A DNA stretch of 64,000 nucleotides from Apodospora peruviana (Eukaryota; Ascomycota; Sordariomycetes; Sordariales; Lasiosphaeriaceae): NCBI GenBank assembly GCA_033439685.1, contig JAUEDM010000004.1, positions 1,798,001 through 1,862,000 of the forward strand, written 5' to 3'. Positions 1-10,569 of the stretch are shown here, piece by piece. The position numbers and the translations under genes are program-made. Position 1 is the first letter of the stretch; the number at the start of each line of letters is the position of its first letter. The notes below the pieces were generated by a model. It worked only from the letters and a program-made list of their open reading frames with translations. It had not been told where the DNA came from and did not search any database.

Positions 1-1710
1 TTGAGTAACAGCCGCTAATGGAACTCTTGGTTGTGGGCTGAACCAGGGTTGCCGCAACACTGACAGACAACCTCCCCCCCGCGCGCGCACCTCTTGGGTC
101 GAACCGGGACAGGCAGATCCTGGACCGTTTGCCCTACCGTTGGAACTTCATCTCTGCTGTGTGGTACTGATCGACTAACACCTTCCACCTTCCCGCACTC
201 TCTCCGTCAACGGCCATTAGCCTTTCCCGACCTGTGGTCCTTGCTAGGCTTTGATGCCGCTCTGACTTTCTCCTGTCGGTCGTATCCTATACAGATCATA
301 CTCGGCCTCTGCCGCCCTACCTTGCGTGGGCCAACACCTTCCACCCACTCCCAGTGTCGCCCACAGCGTCACTGCCCTCCATCTTACCATAGCTAGTTCC
401 TATATGGGCACCTCTCGACCAGAAAAGCTACTTATCCGGTTCTTGCATGCCCCAGATACCTCCCTTTCACCATTTACTGCACCAAGACGTCCCACTCGGA
501 GCACTGGTCTTGCTTTTTTCGACTGGAGCAAGCCTACGCCGCCATTGACCACGCCGTGTCCCGACTCAAAAGTATTCTCAGACCTATAGCGGCTCAGTGC
601 ATCTAGCACAAGGTCAGTACTTGCTGTCCTTGAGCGTGGCTCTGTTTAGAAGTTGATATCAACTATGTCTGCTTATCGACGTAGAGGAACCCCGTTTGAG
701 AGAGCCAAGGATATTTTCCTGTGTTCTTCCGCCAACCACCACGTCCTGGAATCCTCCCGCAAATCGGCCTCCTGCCAATAGTTTGTCTGGGTTCGAGCAG
801 ACAGCGTTCGGGTTCAAACCAGAAAGAAAATCTGCCCAAACAGTACCACTGGACTAGGCCATATCCTGGATTGGACGGGGTCCCAAAGCTAAGCAACCAC
901 CTCCTGGTCGACAACTAAACAACACCCCCCCCCCCCCCCATCATTCCGTACAACACCCCTCCCCCTCCCTACCGGTGTAAAAGGATTGCCACTCGTGGCT
1001 TGCCAGGACACACTTCTTATTCAGTGTACGAGGTATTGTGGATAGATACTTTCAACCCAGCGAGCGGGTACCCCAGTTCATGGTTTTCTTTTAGCCCTTG
1101 AGCATGCCGGGAATCTCATCAGGCGCCTCCCGGCCAGATCCCTGAGACTTCCCTCATCTAGCTCGAGGCGCATCGCCACTTCAGGCAGATCGAGTTGATA
1201 CTATTAACTAGGGATATGCGATAATAATGTTCGTGCTGAGGCACTAAACATATGCACGTCACCAATCAGCCAGTGTTAGGTTTTTTTTCTATTTTCTTTA
1301 ATTTTTTCTCTGGCCCAACCTGGGTTCGTCCGATTTTCTTCCTCTTTGCCATCATTAGACGAACGCCTTTGAAACGGACCTGTTAACCATTGGTAAACCC
1401 TCTTTCAAGAGACACTGCGGTTTTCGGGTGTCTTCACCTGACGGAGTCTCCCTCCTATCCACTGGGACTAGACTGCCTATAATCGGTCTTAACTCTCCGT
1501 CCTCGGCGTATATAGAGACTCGCCCCGTCACAAGGTCGCCTCATAATACAATCCATCCTTTGGAAATCACCACCCCGATATTGTCTACCAAGGCCCCCGA
1601 GCATAAATGTTGCTACGAGCCTGATTCTCCGACGTTGCCAGACACGGACTTCGAATCTGTTTCCTTCGTCAAAACCTCCGCCTTGGCTCTAAGAATCAAC
1701 AACTGTCGCC
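1..1710. other. gene-free left edge and 5' region of the Zn2Cys6 gene
   Basis: No open frame here has convincing protein character or usable splice structure. The stretch contains a run of 15 C at 925-939 and pyrimidine-rich DNA with a T-rich stretch near 1280-1312. The last few hundred bases probably form the promoter and 5' UTR of the gene starting at 1711, because the sequence before that ATG is CAAC/CGCC-rich, as is usual for fungal leaders. Confidence 0.5.
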
Positions 1711-4262
1711 ATGAGCGACTACTATCATCACTTCTTGTCATCGATGGCCGGCGTCGGTGGACATCCGACTGTTAACCAACCTGAGGGCTCTCCGCCAACA
1801 CAGCTTCATCAAGCCATGCCCATGGCTGGCCCTCCTATCTCCAACCCGTACCAGAGCCTGGGATATTTTACAGGTTTCCCTGAACCCATAATGTTCAACG
1901 CGCCCAAGGCGCAGAGGAGCAGACGAAAGTCGGCTCCGGGTCTGGATCACATCAAGCACCGGCGTACAAGGTCTGGCTGTTATACGTGCAGAAGCCGACG
2001 AGTCAAGGTGAGACGCAACGAATCCGTCGTGGACATCTTGATCTAATGATGATATCTAGTGCGATGAGATCCATCCGATTTGCGAAAGTGCGTCGTCGAC
2101 AGTTCTTCTTCTCGAGTCCCCCCCAAGTCATTGCGCTAACTTCATCTAGGGTGCCGAAAGGGAAAGCGAGAGTGCATCTACCCGGAACCAGCGCCATCAA
2201 AAGGTTCCAGCGGTCTTGGTTCCAGAGACTCGACAGGACAAAGCCAGCAGACAAGTCCAAGTTCATCTCACGGCGGAGACGACGACGACGACGACGCGGG
2301 GCAAGAATCAAACCTAGATCCAATCATGGACGAGGAAGATGAGCCTGAAAGTGCAACAACGCAGTCATCAGCGCCAATTTTCCCACTTCGAAGACCAAGT
2401 ACGACATCATTGTTTGGCCTCCAGCGTGTTGCGACAGGATCACGGCAGGACTCGGAGACACCTTCGTTTGAGAGGAATAAAGGTTCCTCGTCGCCGTCGG
2501 CTTTGGCTTCCACAGCAAACCCACTTGCGCCAGGCGCAATCCATCTCCCCGAATCCCCGACATCATCCGCGCGCCCAGACTGGTCCTTTCTCCCGCACGA
2601 GCTGCAGGTTTATTTAAACTACTTTTACGAAAATATCACACACTACCACTATTGCATGGTCAACGACTCTTACAACTTCTTCCGGTCAATCTTGACGGGC
2701 ATGGCTATTCGCAACGAAGCTCTTCTTTATGCCGTCGTTGGCTTTGCGGCATATCACCACACCCTGAAGAATCCAGACGGCAGGATCAGGGAGTTCTTAC
2801 AATACTACAACCGTAGCGTGAGCCTTCTGTTGACCCATTTAAAGAGGAAAGAAAAACACAATGTGGCAACGCTGTTGACGATCCTACAGCTTGCCACCAT
2901 CGAGGTGAGTGGACGCGTTTTTGGTGGTGTAGACGGGCAAATAGGTTCTAACGGAAGGCAAAGGAATATCTCGGTGACTGGGTCAACCTCATGGGTCACC
3001 AAAAAGCCGCTTTGGAGGTACTAACGCAGCTCTTTACACCACGAACCGTCATGCAAAGCCCAATAAGCCGAATGATGCTGACATGGTATGGGCGTTTTGA
3101 CGTATTCATTGGCATTATGGGAAGTTTTGAGGCCTCCCTTCCACGAGAGTGGTTCACGACATCGTTGGAGTACTACGATTCCATGGCCGCAGCAGAGCCA
3201 GCCAATATGGGTTGGAAGATTGAGGCAGCTTCAGCTCAACTACGCCTTATTTCGATGGAGATGTCCCACTTATTCGGCAAGGGGGCAAAGCAGGAAGTCT
3301 CGGAACAAGAGTACATTGCAGAGCATCGCAAGCTGTCCAACGTCCTGAACGGGTGGAAGGATGGTTGGGATCCTGCACTGGAGGATCCGGCATATCTCGT
3401 GACCGAGTTTCCCAACGATCGCGCTTTGGACCCGGACGATATTGTCAATCCCTTCGTGTCGGGCACGCTATTCCGACCGCCCCTCTTCGCGTCGACAATT
3501 CTTAGCTGCGAGTGGCATTCGATTGCCCTCATGCACGAGAGCCAGGCCGTTTCCGAAGCCTCAGAGGAGGCTCGAGTCGCCTTGATGGAGCACGCATATG
3601 CGATATGCCAGATCTGCGAGACGGTGGAGTTTTGGCCGCACAGTCCAGCAGGCAGTTTGATCATACTGCACCCATGCCTTGCTATCGCCTCGCTGTTCGT
3701 ACCGCGGGATACAAGGCACCACATGTGGATCAGGACGAAGTTTGCCCTGTTGGAAGGGATGGGGTAAGTCCGCCTTGGCTTCTCTTTTCCCATTGCGCCA
3801 GTTGCGGTTCGGATAGATCAAATCGGGAGAGGGGGAGAAATCCGCGGTGCCTGAAAGTCACGCAGGTTTCTTGTTTTAGATGCAGGACAAGAGCGCAGAA
3901 AGCTTGATTCTGTCGGTTTAGGAGAAGCTGAGACTGACGAGGCTATTCTCTCAAACGAACATAGGTACATATCTCCCATCACAATGCGCACGCGCATGGC
4001 AGAGCTATTCCAGGACGAGAGCTGTCTCCGGTGGTGGCTTCCAAACGACGAAGGGTTTACACCGATGCTCCAGACGATTCGGGCCTTTGCAGACGACCGC
4101 AATGCGACTGCGGTGTCGGCACAAAGCGAGAATCTGCGGCAGATCCGCCATGTGTTCTCCAAGATGCGTATTCGACGGCGAGCGAGCGCAGTAAAGACTG
4201 AGGGCGACGGCGATGACGGGCCGGGCAACGGCGGCGAGATGGATAACGGCAGCAGAGCCTGA
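1711..4262 (+). CDS. Zn2Cys6 fungal transcription factor
   Basis: Five exons (1711-2007, 2060-2087, 2150-2904, 2964-3763, 3965-4262) give 725 residues; all junctions are GT..AG and keep frame. The first two introns cut the DNA-binding domain. After splicing it reads SGCYTCRSRRVKC, then ICERCRKGKRECIYP, so all six zinc-binding cysteines are present, at about residues 90-117. An acidic, Ser-rich linker with a run of Asp follows. The rest is helical, in the manner of the fungal transcription-factor middle region, and starts around PHELQVYLNYFYENITHYHY. Automated annotation often labels this architecture UPC2-like or sterol uptake control, but I see nothing that fixes a target pathway. The ATG at 1711 lies in a good context (GCCATGA). 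It is a nuclear, sequence-specific regulator by family; its target is unknown. Confidence 0.9.
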
Positions 4263-6214
4263 ATAGGCTGATCTGGGGACGTGTCTGTGCATGATGAGGC
4301 TTACGTAGCCCTCCCCAAGTTCGGGATTCCCAAACTGGGCTCCTGGTCCCATGTCTGCTACAATTCGACATGGCCGCCATAAACCATTGGTTTCTCAAAA
4401 CCGGGGAAGTCGGACATACAGCTTGGACCAAACGCGGGCAGATCAGCAAAATTACAGAGGGCTGAGGCTCATGGGAGGCTCGAACGTTTCGACCTCTGGT
4501 GTCAATGAGCCGTGTCGGCAATTTAGGGGAGATGCCCATGCTGGCTTGGAACCTGGAACCTTTGGTGGTACTTTGGGGGGAGAGGAGAGGCGAGGACACA
4601 GACAAACAAAGACTGCTGGGTTGATGGACTGACGTTGGGCCACATGATGCGGCTCTCGCTGTCCCTGGCCCTGGCCTCTTCCCGCAGCAAAGGTTGGTGG
4701 TCCGAGTGTGCAGAGTGGTGTGGCCTCGAAAACACTATTTCCCGGGACCTCGATCATGCCGCAGCACCTGCAACGTTCTGGCGATGCTAATGCGGGAGCG
4801 GGCGCTTGGATCGCATTTTGCACTGTCGACTTTTCCCGATTCAAACGCATTGGCGGTGTCACGGACACAAATTCGACGATCTGCGATCCCCGCCCCCTTG
4901 AAAAGGCTGAAACACGAACACGGTTCCCGCATTTCCTCACTCCACACAACCCGTCCCCATCAATGATCCAACCTGATCATCTCCTCCCATACATATCCAT
5001 CGATCAATGCCGGCAGACTGGACGGGACGGTAGTTCGGACGAAACTGCGTATTTATCGAGCTTGATACCGATTTTCTTTCTTGCTACCTATTCGGTTTAT
5101 TTCTCTTATATATATACATATATATACATATCTACCTTTCTATCTCCATGTATTACTAATATTTTCTACTTAATTATTTTACTATATTGTATATTTACAC
5201 CCTTTTCTGTTCTTTCTCATAGCCTGCTTTCGCATTCTTAGCTATCGTTCGTCGAGCATGTGGTTGAGTTATTATGTATATTTTTTTCCAGTAGGGAAGC
5301 ATCCGGTGTAGGATTATTTGGATCTTTTTAGGATGGGCTGCCGTTGATACGTGAGCAAAAAGAGAAGGGAGATAATTGTGGACTGTGTAATGAACGGGAA
5401 ATAGAGAAAAATACGGATATGTTTAACCCTTTGCTAAAAGGGGAAGGTTGAATACCTGACTTGATTGTCTTTGTTCATTATCTTGTGCCTCTTGTCGTAG
5501 GTCTCTGCTCGTTGAGGATTAACGAGAACTTGAAGATTCTTGGAGGCATGTAGCACTAGGAACCATGCTCAGTGCGACTGCTGCTGCGTACCTGCTCTCT
5601 GTTCATATACTGAAGGCGGATTTGTGAGGCTAATTCTCTTCCAGTGCCAACGATGCGAGCTGGACAGCAGGCTGGACTACCGAGATGCAGATAGGCATGA
5701 CAGTCTCACTTCCCGAGTAGCACGAACGAGTGTTGCTGAACATTAGGAATAGCGGACGGAGAATAGTAAATTATAGTTGGCGACCATCCGGTACTGGACC
5801 GGAGATGAGTGTACCTAGGCTGATGATATAACCGATTTCACACAACAGATTGATGTAGCACAAGATGGCATATGCGAGGTACCTAAGATAGGTAGGCTGG
5901 AAAGGCCTGTATAAAGGGGTGGGCATCTATTGCCATTTTTCGCCCGTTACGATGCACTGCAAACAGAATCCTAAGCCATGATGTGTATGTCGAGGGGCAC
6001 AACTGCGCTTTCAACAAGTTAAAAATAAAAAAAACCAGCAGAGAATAAGAAAAGATAAAAAACAGGAAACACAATTCCACAAACAACCGCTCTTTATACG
6101 TCCTGATACACATCTCGCCGCTTCTCACCAGTCACTCCCTGTTTCCCGGTTTCCCCAAAACATCTATCTCTCTCGTTTATGGTATACACAGTTGCCGCCA
6201 TCAGGAATCACTTC
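4263..6214. other. convergent intergenic region, AT-rich centre
   Basis: This lies between the 3' ends of the Zn2Cys6 gene (+) and the MOB3 gene (-). Around 5090-5210 it becomes T/A-rich, with TATATATACATATATATACATATC and runs of T, suggesting 3' UTR and polyadenylation signals. The short open frames here have no recognisable domain and no ATG in a good context with coding character. Nothing else is supported. Confidence 0.5.
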
Positions 6215-8009
6215 CTAACTCTTGTCTTCGACAGCAGCAGCCGACTTCTCATCTTTCTTGTCAGCCTCCTCAAACTCCTCGGGCACCTCATCGGCACACT
6301 GACTCGGCGTATTATCATCCAACACCATCTCCTCCCCACCCGAATCATCAGTAGAAGGTTCCGGGTCTGTGGCCGATAGAGTTGCCTCGGGCGTGGGATC
6401 GGACGAAGCGACCACCGGAACTTCGGACTCGTTAACTTTGTTCGCATCAATGTCCTTATCGGTTGATGTCGAAGAAACAGTGACATCAGGTTCTTGTTCC
6501 TTCTCCTCCCTCGCTTCTTGAGCGACTGCTGCGGGAGATTCCTCCTCGGGCTCATTCTCCTCGACGGCTGCTGCTGCTGCATCGTCTTGCACCTCGGAGT
6601 CCTTGACTTCAGATGTTTTAGTATCGATTTTCTCTTCCACCTGATGTTGGCTAGTTGATTCAGCTTCTGCCGGAGTAGGAGCCGGAGTCTCTTCCATCCT
6701 CGCCTCCCGCTCGGCCATCGCTTCCGACTCGCGTTCTGACAAACCAGATATCGGAACCACACTGGATGGACGAAGAGGAGGCTGATCCACCATAGCATGT
6801 TCCACAATGACAGGGATGTTCGCAGAAACCCCCTCCTCGTCTGTGGTTGAATCTGTGGTTGAATCTGGGCTCGGCCCGGCCCCGGAGATCCGCATATTCC
6901 TCAGCCTGTTGGTGACGTCCGAGCTGCCGCCATCCTCATCGGCCTCCAAGACTGTGTCGACCGCACTACCGGTCGACGGACTGCTCTTGATATGCCTCTT
7001 CGTGTTGGTCCTTGCAGCAGATCCGTACGCATTATCGTCCTCCAGCTCGCTTCGCTGAGTCGGCGGCTTAGAAAGCAAGACAGGCGCATGATTCCTATCG
7101 GCGCCACCATCCACACCTGTGGCCGTGGATTCAAGACCCTCGGCCTCCGGCGGGAGCTTGTAGTTCTCGCCCGGCAGGAGGTCGTAGACGTCACAGACCG
7201 TCTTGAAGAAGACGTACAGCCCCGTCTGGCCTTCGACCGACCAGAAGACGCCGCGGTGCTGGAACCAGGCGTGCGCAAAAATGCGGTGAAGGCGGCGAAA
7301 GACGTTTACTAAGTTCTTAAGCGCCGTGTTCTTGTCGTGAGAATCGACGACGAAGCGGCTAGGGAAAATTTTAGCATTCGTCACCACGTTGGCGGCCCAG
7401 TCCAGGGTGTGGCAGCAGTAGTCGATTGCGCAGCAACTCTTGGGGGTATCGTGCACGGCGCAGAGGAACTGCCATTCGCTCGCGCGCATCTCGGGACACG
7501 TCGCGGCGCTGCAGGGCGGGGTATCGAACAGGAAGCCGACGATCAGGCTGTTGCACTGGCCGATCAAAAACCGGCACAGCTCGTAGAGCCACAGCGTCTT
7601 GTCGGTGCCGGGCGGCGGCGAGGCCAGCGTCTTGGCCGTGTCCCGCGTTACGGGCGACGTGTTGCTGACTGTGTGATAGTAGTGAAGCGCGGCCAGGTGT
7701 TCCTGGAGCTGGAAGGCTGAGTCGAGCTGCCGAGATAAACAGTGTTAGCTTTCTAGTTTCTGGAAACGAAAGTCTCAACTGGTCACAAACTTCGTGTAGA
7801 GGGATGAGCGGAGGACCGGCTGCCATGTCGGCGGCCTTGGTGCCGGGGTGGATGCGACGCTTCGAGTTCGCGTCCATGGCGGTCTGTTCAATCTGTTGCG
7901 CGTGCCGGGCAGCGTTAGGATCCATAGATGGCGACTTGGGCCCGATCTGGATCTCGGCAGGAGGCGGTGGGCTCGGAAGCCTCGGCGAGCTCGGCGCCAT
8001 CGACATCAT
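6215..8009 (-). CDS. mob3: MOB3/phocein, Mob-family subunit of STRIPAK
   Basis: Two exons (8009-7791, 7726-6215; 64-nt intron with branch GCTAAC) encode 576 residues. The Mob/phocein domain covers about residues 75-262. It contains CxxxxC with the second Cys in TCPEMRASEWQFLCA, then PKSCCAIDYCCHTLD, and the later pair in RIFAHAWFQH, together matching the zinc-binding Cys2His2 set of Mob proteins. Phocein-type Mobs (MOB3 in Sordaria and Neurospora, MOB4 in animals) are subunits of the STRIPAK phosphatase-kinase complex, which fungi need for hyphal fusion and fruiting-body development. The C-terminal 310 residues are acidic, Ser/Thr/Glu-rich and probably disordered. Start: the first in-frame ATG is at 8009 (MMSMAPSS); the frame stays open upstream but has no further ATG. 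Divergent from the ZNG1 gene. Confidence 0.93.
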
Positions 8010-8645
8010 TGAATGCGATGCGGTGTCCCCTGACTTGTCTTGCGTCGTCTCGTCTCGTAACTTCTCGTCTAGTGACTTTGTAACACTGCGGTGTGCTGGA
8101 AATAAACGGAATTTTGCAATTCGTGTGCTGCCCAGCTGTAGTGGTGAGCAAGTAACAGGCAGACAATGCTGTCCAGGTCTCCAAGACAGTTGTGGAGGTA
8201 AAGGTCGAGATATGAGCTGGGACGGAGCTGTGGTGTTGTTGGTCGTGGGTGGTCCAGATTTTGGCGGCGCCTGTGATTTAGAGCTCAACTGCTCAAGCGC
8301 CTAGCTCTTGGGGTAGGAAGGATCCACAGGCGGTAACTCGGTACCTCTGGGCCCCTGGGGTAGCCCGGTACACCGTAGGGATGTGCGGTCTTTGGCGCAG
8401 TTACGTAATATTGTGGGTCAGGGGCAACCCCTCCTCTATGGTTTGCGTCCTTTGCTAACGTGCATTGAGTAAGTACCGTATTCTGACTGGGTTCATGTTG
8501 GAAATTGTATCGGTCAGAAACAATAATCCAAACTAAAATCTTCAGACCAGGCAGAAACCTGTACCCTATCCCGATACGGATATAATCAGATCAAAAGCCT
8601 CTGCATATTCTTTACAGGCTTACCCTCCCTTAAAGACGGCGTAAA
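8010..8645. promoter_or_regulatory. divergent promoter region of mob3 and zng1
   Basis: About 640 bp separate the two divergent start codons and must hold both promoters and both 5' UTRs. No TATA box or known operator could be assigned by eye. The minus-strand frame of mob3 stays open far into this region but contains no ATG, so I treat it as untranslated. Confidence 0.5.
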
Positions 8646-10117
8646 ATGGATGACTGGGACGACCAAGACACCGCCCCGCCAGACCTTGTCGAGGCCGGCT
8701 CTGGGGAGCTTGAGCCTGAGGAAAAGTCATTCAAGGTCCCGATCACGATAGTTACAGGTATTTGAGATCAAAACAATCCGTACAAAGCAGATGTCTGGTA
8801 AATCGGTGGTTATCTAACCGACTTTTCAGGATACCTCGGGGCGGGCAAGACGACGCTTCTCAACTACATACTCACTGCCCAACATGGTAAAAAGGTTGCC
8901 GTGATCATGAATGGTGAGACTGTGTGCTCCAAGCTCTCTAAGAAGAACTGCAGCTAATGCACCATAGAATTTGGAGACTGTATGAAGATGCCGACCACTC
9001 CATAACTACAACATCCATGCGCTGACCAGTCGACAGCTCTTGACATAGAGAAATCCTTGACCGTCAACAGAAACGGCGAGTCTGTGGAAGAATGGCTAGA
9101 AGTCGGCAATGGGTGCATCTGCTGTTCGGTGAAGTGAGTCGTCCTCCCAGCCTTCAGCAGCGACTGCGTGTTAACTCGGGCTGCTTGCAGAGACACAGGT
9201 GTAAATGCCATCGAGTCACTGATGGAGAAGAAGGGCAAGTTTGACTATATTCTGCTGGAAACCACAGGGCTTGCTGATCCTGGCAATCTGGCGCCACTTT
9301 TCTGGATGGACGACGGACTTGGGAGCACCATCTACCTGGACGGCATCGTGACTCTTGTTGACGCCAAGAACATCCTGCGAAGCCTGGATGACGCAGCAGG
9401 CAAGGCAGAGGGGCATGAGGAGAGTGACGACCATGGTCCGGTCATGACAACCGCTCATGTACAGATCTCGCATGCAGATGTCATCGTCATAAACAAGTCC
9501 GATCTAGTAAGCGACGAGGATTTGCAGGCGGTGAGATCTCGGATCGAATCCATCAACGGGCTTGCAAAGATCCATGTCACCGCACAGAGCGTTGTTCCGA
9601 AGCTAGAGGGATTCCTGCTTGATTTGCACGCCTATGATCGCGTTGAAGAACTAGACCGGACGGACCGTGGGCATAGCCATCTCGACCAAGTGAGTACTCG
9701 GGCCTTCACGACTCACTGTGTGCATTTTCAGCGACGACTGACCGAGCTCTGCAGACTATCTCGACGCTCTCGATTAGCCTACCGCCGCTGACAGCCGAAC
9801 AAGTCAAGGCGGTGGATGCCTGGCTACGGACGCTGTTGTGGGAGAATGTTCTTCCGGGACACGGAAACTTCCAAGGGCCTGTGTTTGAGATACATCGGTT
9901 GAAAGGACGCCTACTTCTCCAGGACGGCAGTGAGAGGATGGTTCAGGGAGTGAGAGAAGTCTTTGAGATTTTCGAGAATCCCATCACACAGTGGGGCGGT
10001 CAGAAAGAACAAGAAAGTCCTGGGACAGGAAAACTGGTTTTGATTGGGCGGAACTTGGCAAACTTTGACTTCCAAAGGAGCCTCCAGGATTGTGTTGATA
10101 ATGTGTCGGGTATTTAA
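8646..10117 (+). CDS. zng1: COG0523 zinc GTPase/metallochaperone, ZNG1 type
   Basis: Six exons (8646-8757, 8830-8913, 8968-8979, 9037-9133, 9191-9689, 9755-10117) give 388 residues. The G-domain carries the P-loop GYLGAGKTTLL near residue 38, the metal-binding CICC motif (Cys96, 98, 99) in GNGCICCSVK, then ETTGLADP, and a NKSD guanine-specificity motif. CxCC is the hallmark of COG0523 (CobW-like) GTPases. The eukaryotic ZNG1 members deliver zinc to methionine aminopeptidase 1. The acidic N-terminus contains PPDLVE, in the place where the animal proteins have the METAP1-binding CPELVP motif, but without its Cys. The C-terminal CobW_C part ends in a W/G-rich ..LVLIGRNL. The third exon is only 12 nt and encodes the conserved FGD segment. 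Confidence 0.93.
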
Positions 10118-10375
10118 CTGAGTTCGACATTGTTGATGTGAGGTGAAGGCGAGGCTGTCGCCAGACGGAACCCCCAAAAGGGCGGCAAAGCCGCTAGACT
10201 GTGTTAGGTAAAGCTTCCATCGACATCCAATTGCGACGCGGGGGAGCACGGGCCTCTGATGGGTTAGCACTTGGCAGGCGGTCCGCCGTCCGCCGTCGGT
10301 CGCGTGGATTGGCTTTACCAAGGCACAACCCTCGAACCTTCAGTGCCTTCCAACAAACCTTCCAAACCGCCATCC

Positions 10376-10471
10376 ATGTCAAGTGCTTTCGCAGCTTGTT
10401 TTCCGACCGACGGCAACACACCGGGCACACCTTATTCGAGCCGCAACCGCAATCGCAATTTGGAACACTAG
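10376..10471 (+). promoter_or_regulatory. upstream ORF in the NOT2 leader (31 codons)
   Basis: An ATG at 10376 opens a 31-codon frame ending in TAG at 10469-10471, inside what should be the 5' UTR of the NOT2 gene. Beyond that TAG the same frame stays open for 33 more codons with protein-like composition (ALAVERKIREEAALHSP) and stops at a TGA that overlaps the NOT2 ATG as ATGA. This could modulate NOT2 translation or be a remnant of a longer upstream coding unit. Whether it is translated cannot be told from sequence. Confidence 0.35.
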
Positions 10472-10569
10472 GACACTTCCAAAGCCCTTGCCGTCGAGCG
10501 CAAAATCCGCGAGGAAGCAGCTCTTCATTCGCCCATTGACCTCTCGAGAGGTCGCAGCAGTTCCCGATC

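Noticed and set aside
8010..8288. N-terminal extension of the MOB3 frame upstream of 8009
   Set aside because: The frame is open, but the first codon is TTG and no ATG occurs before 8009. The sequence lacks conservation-like features.
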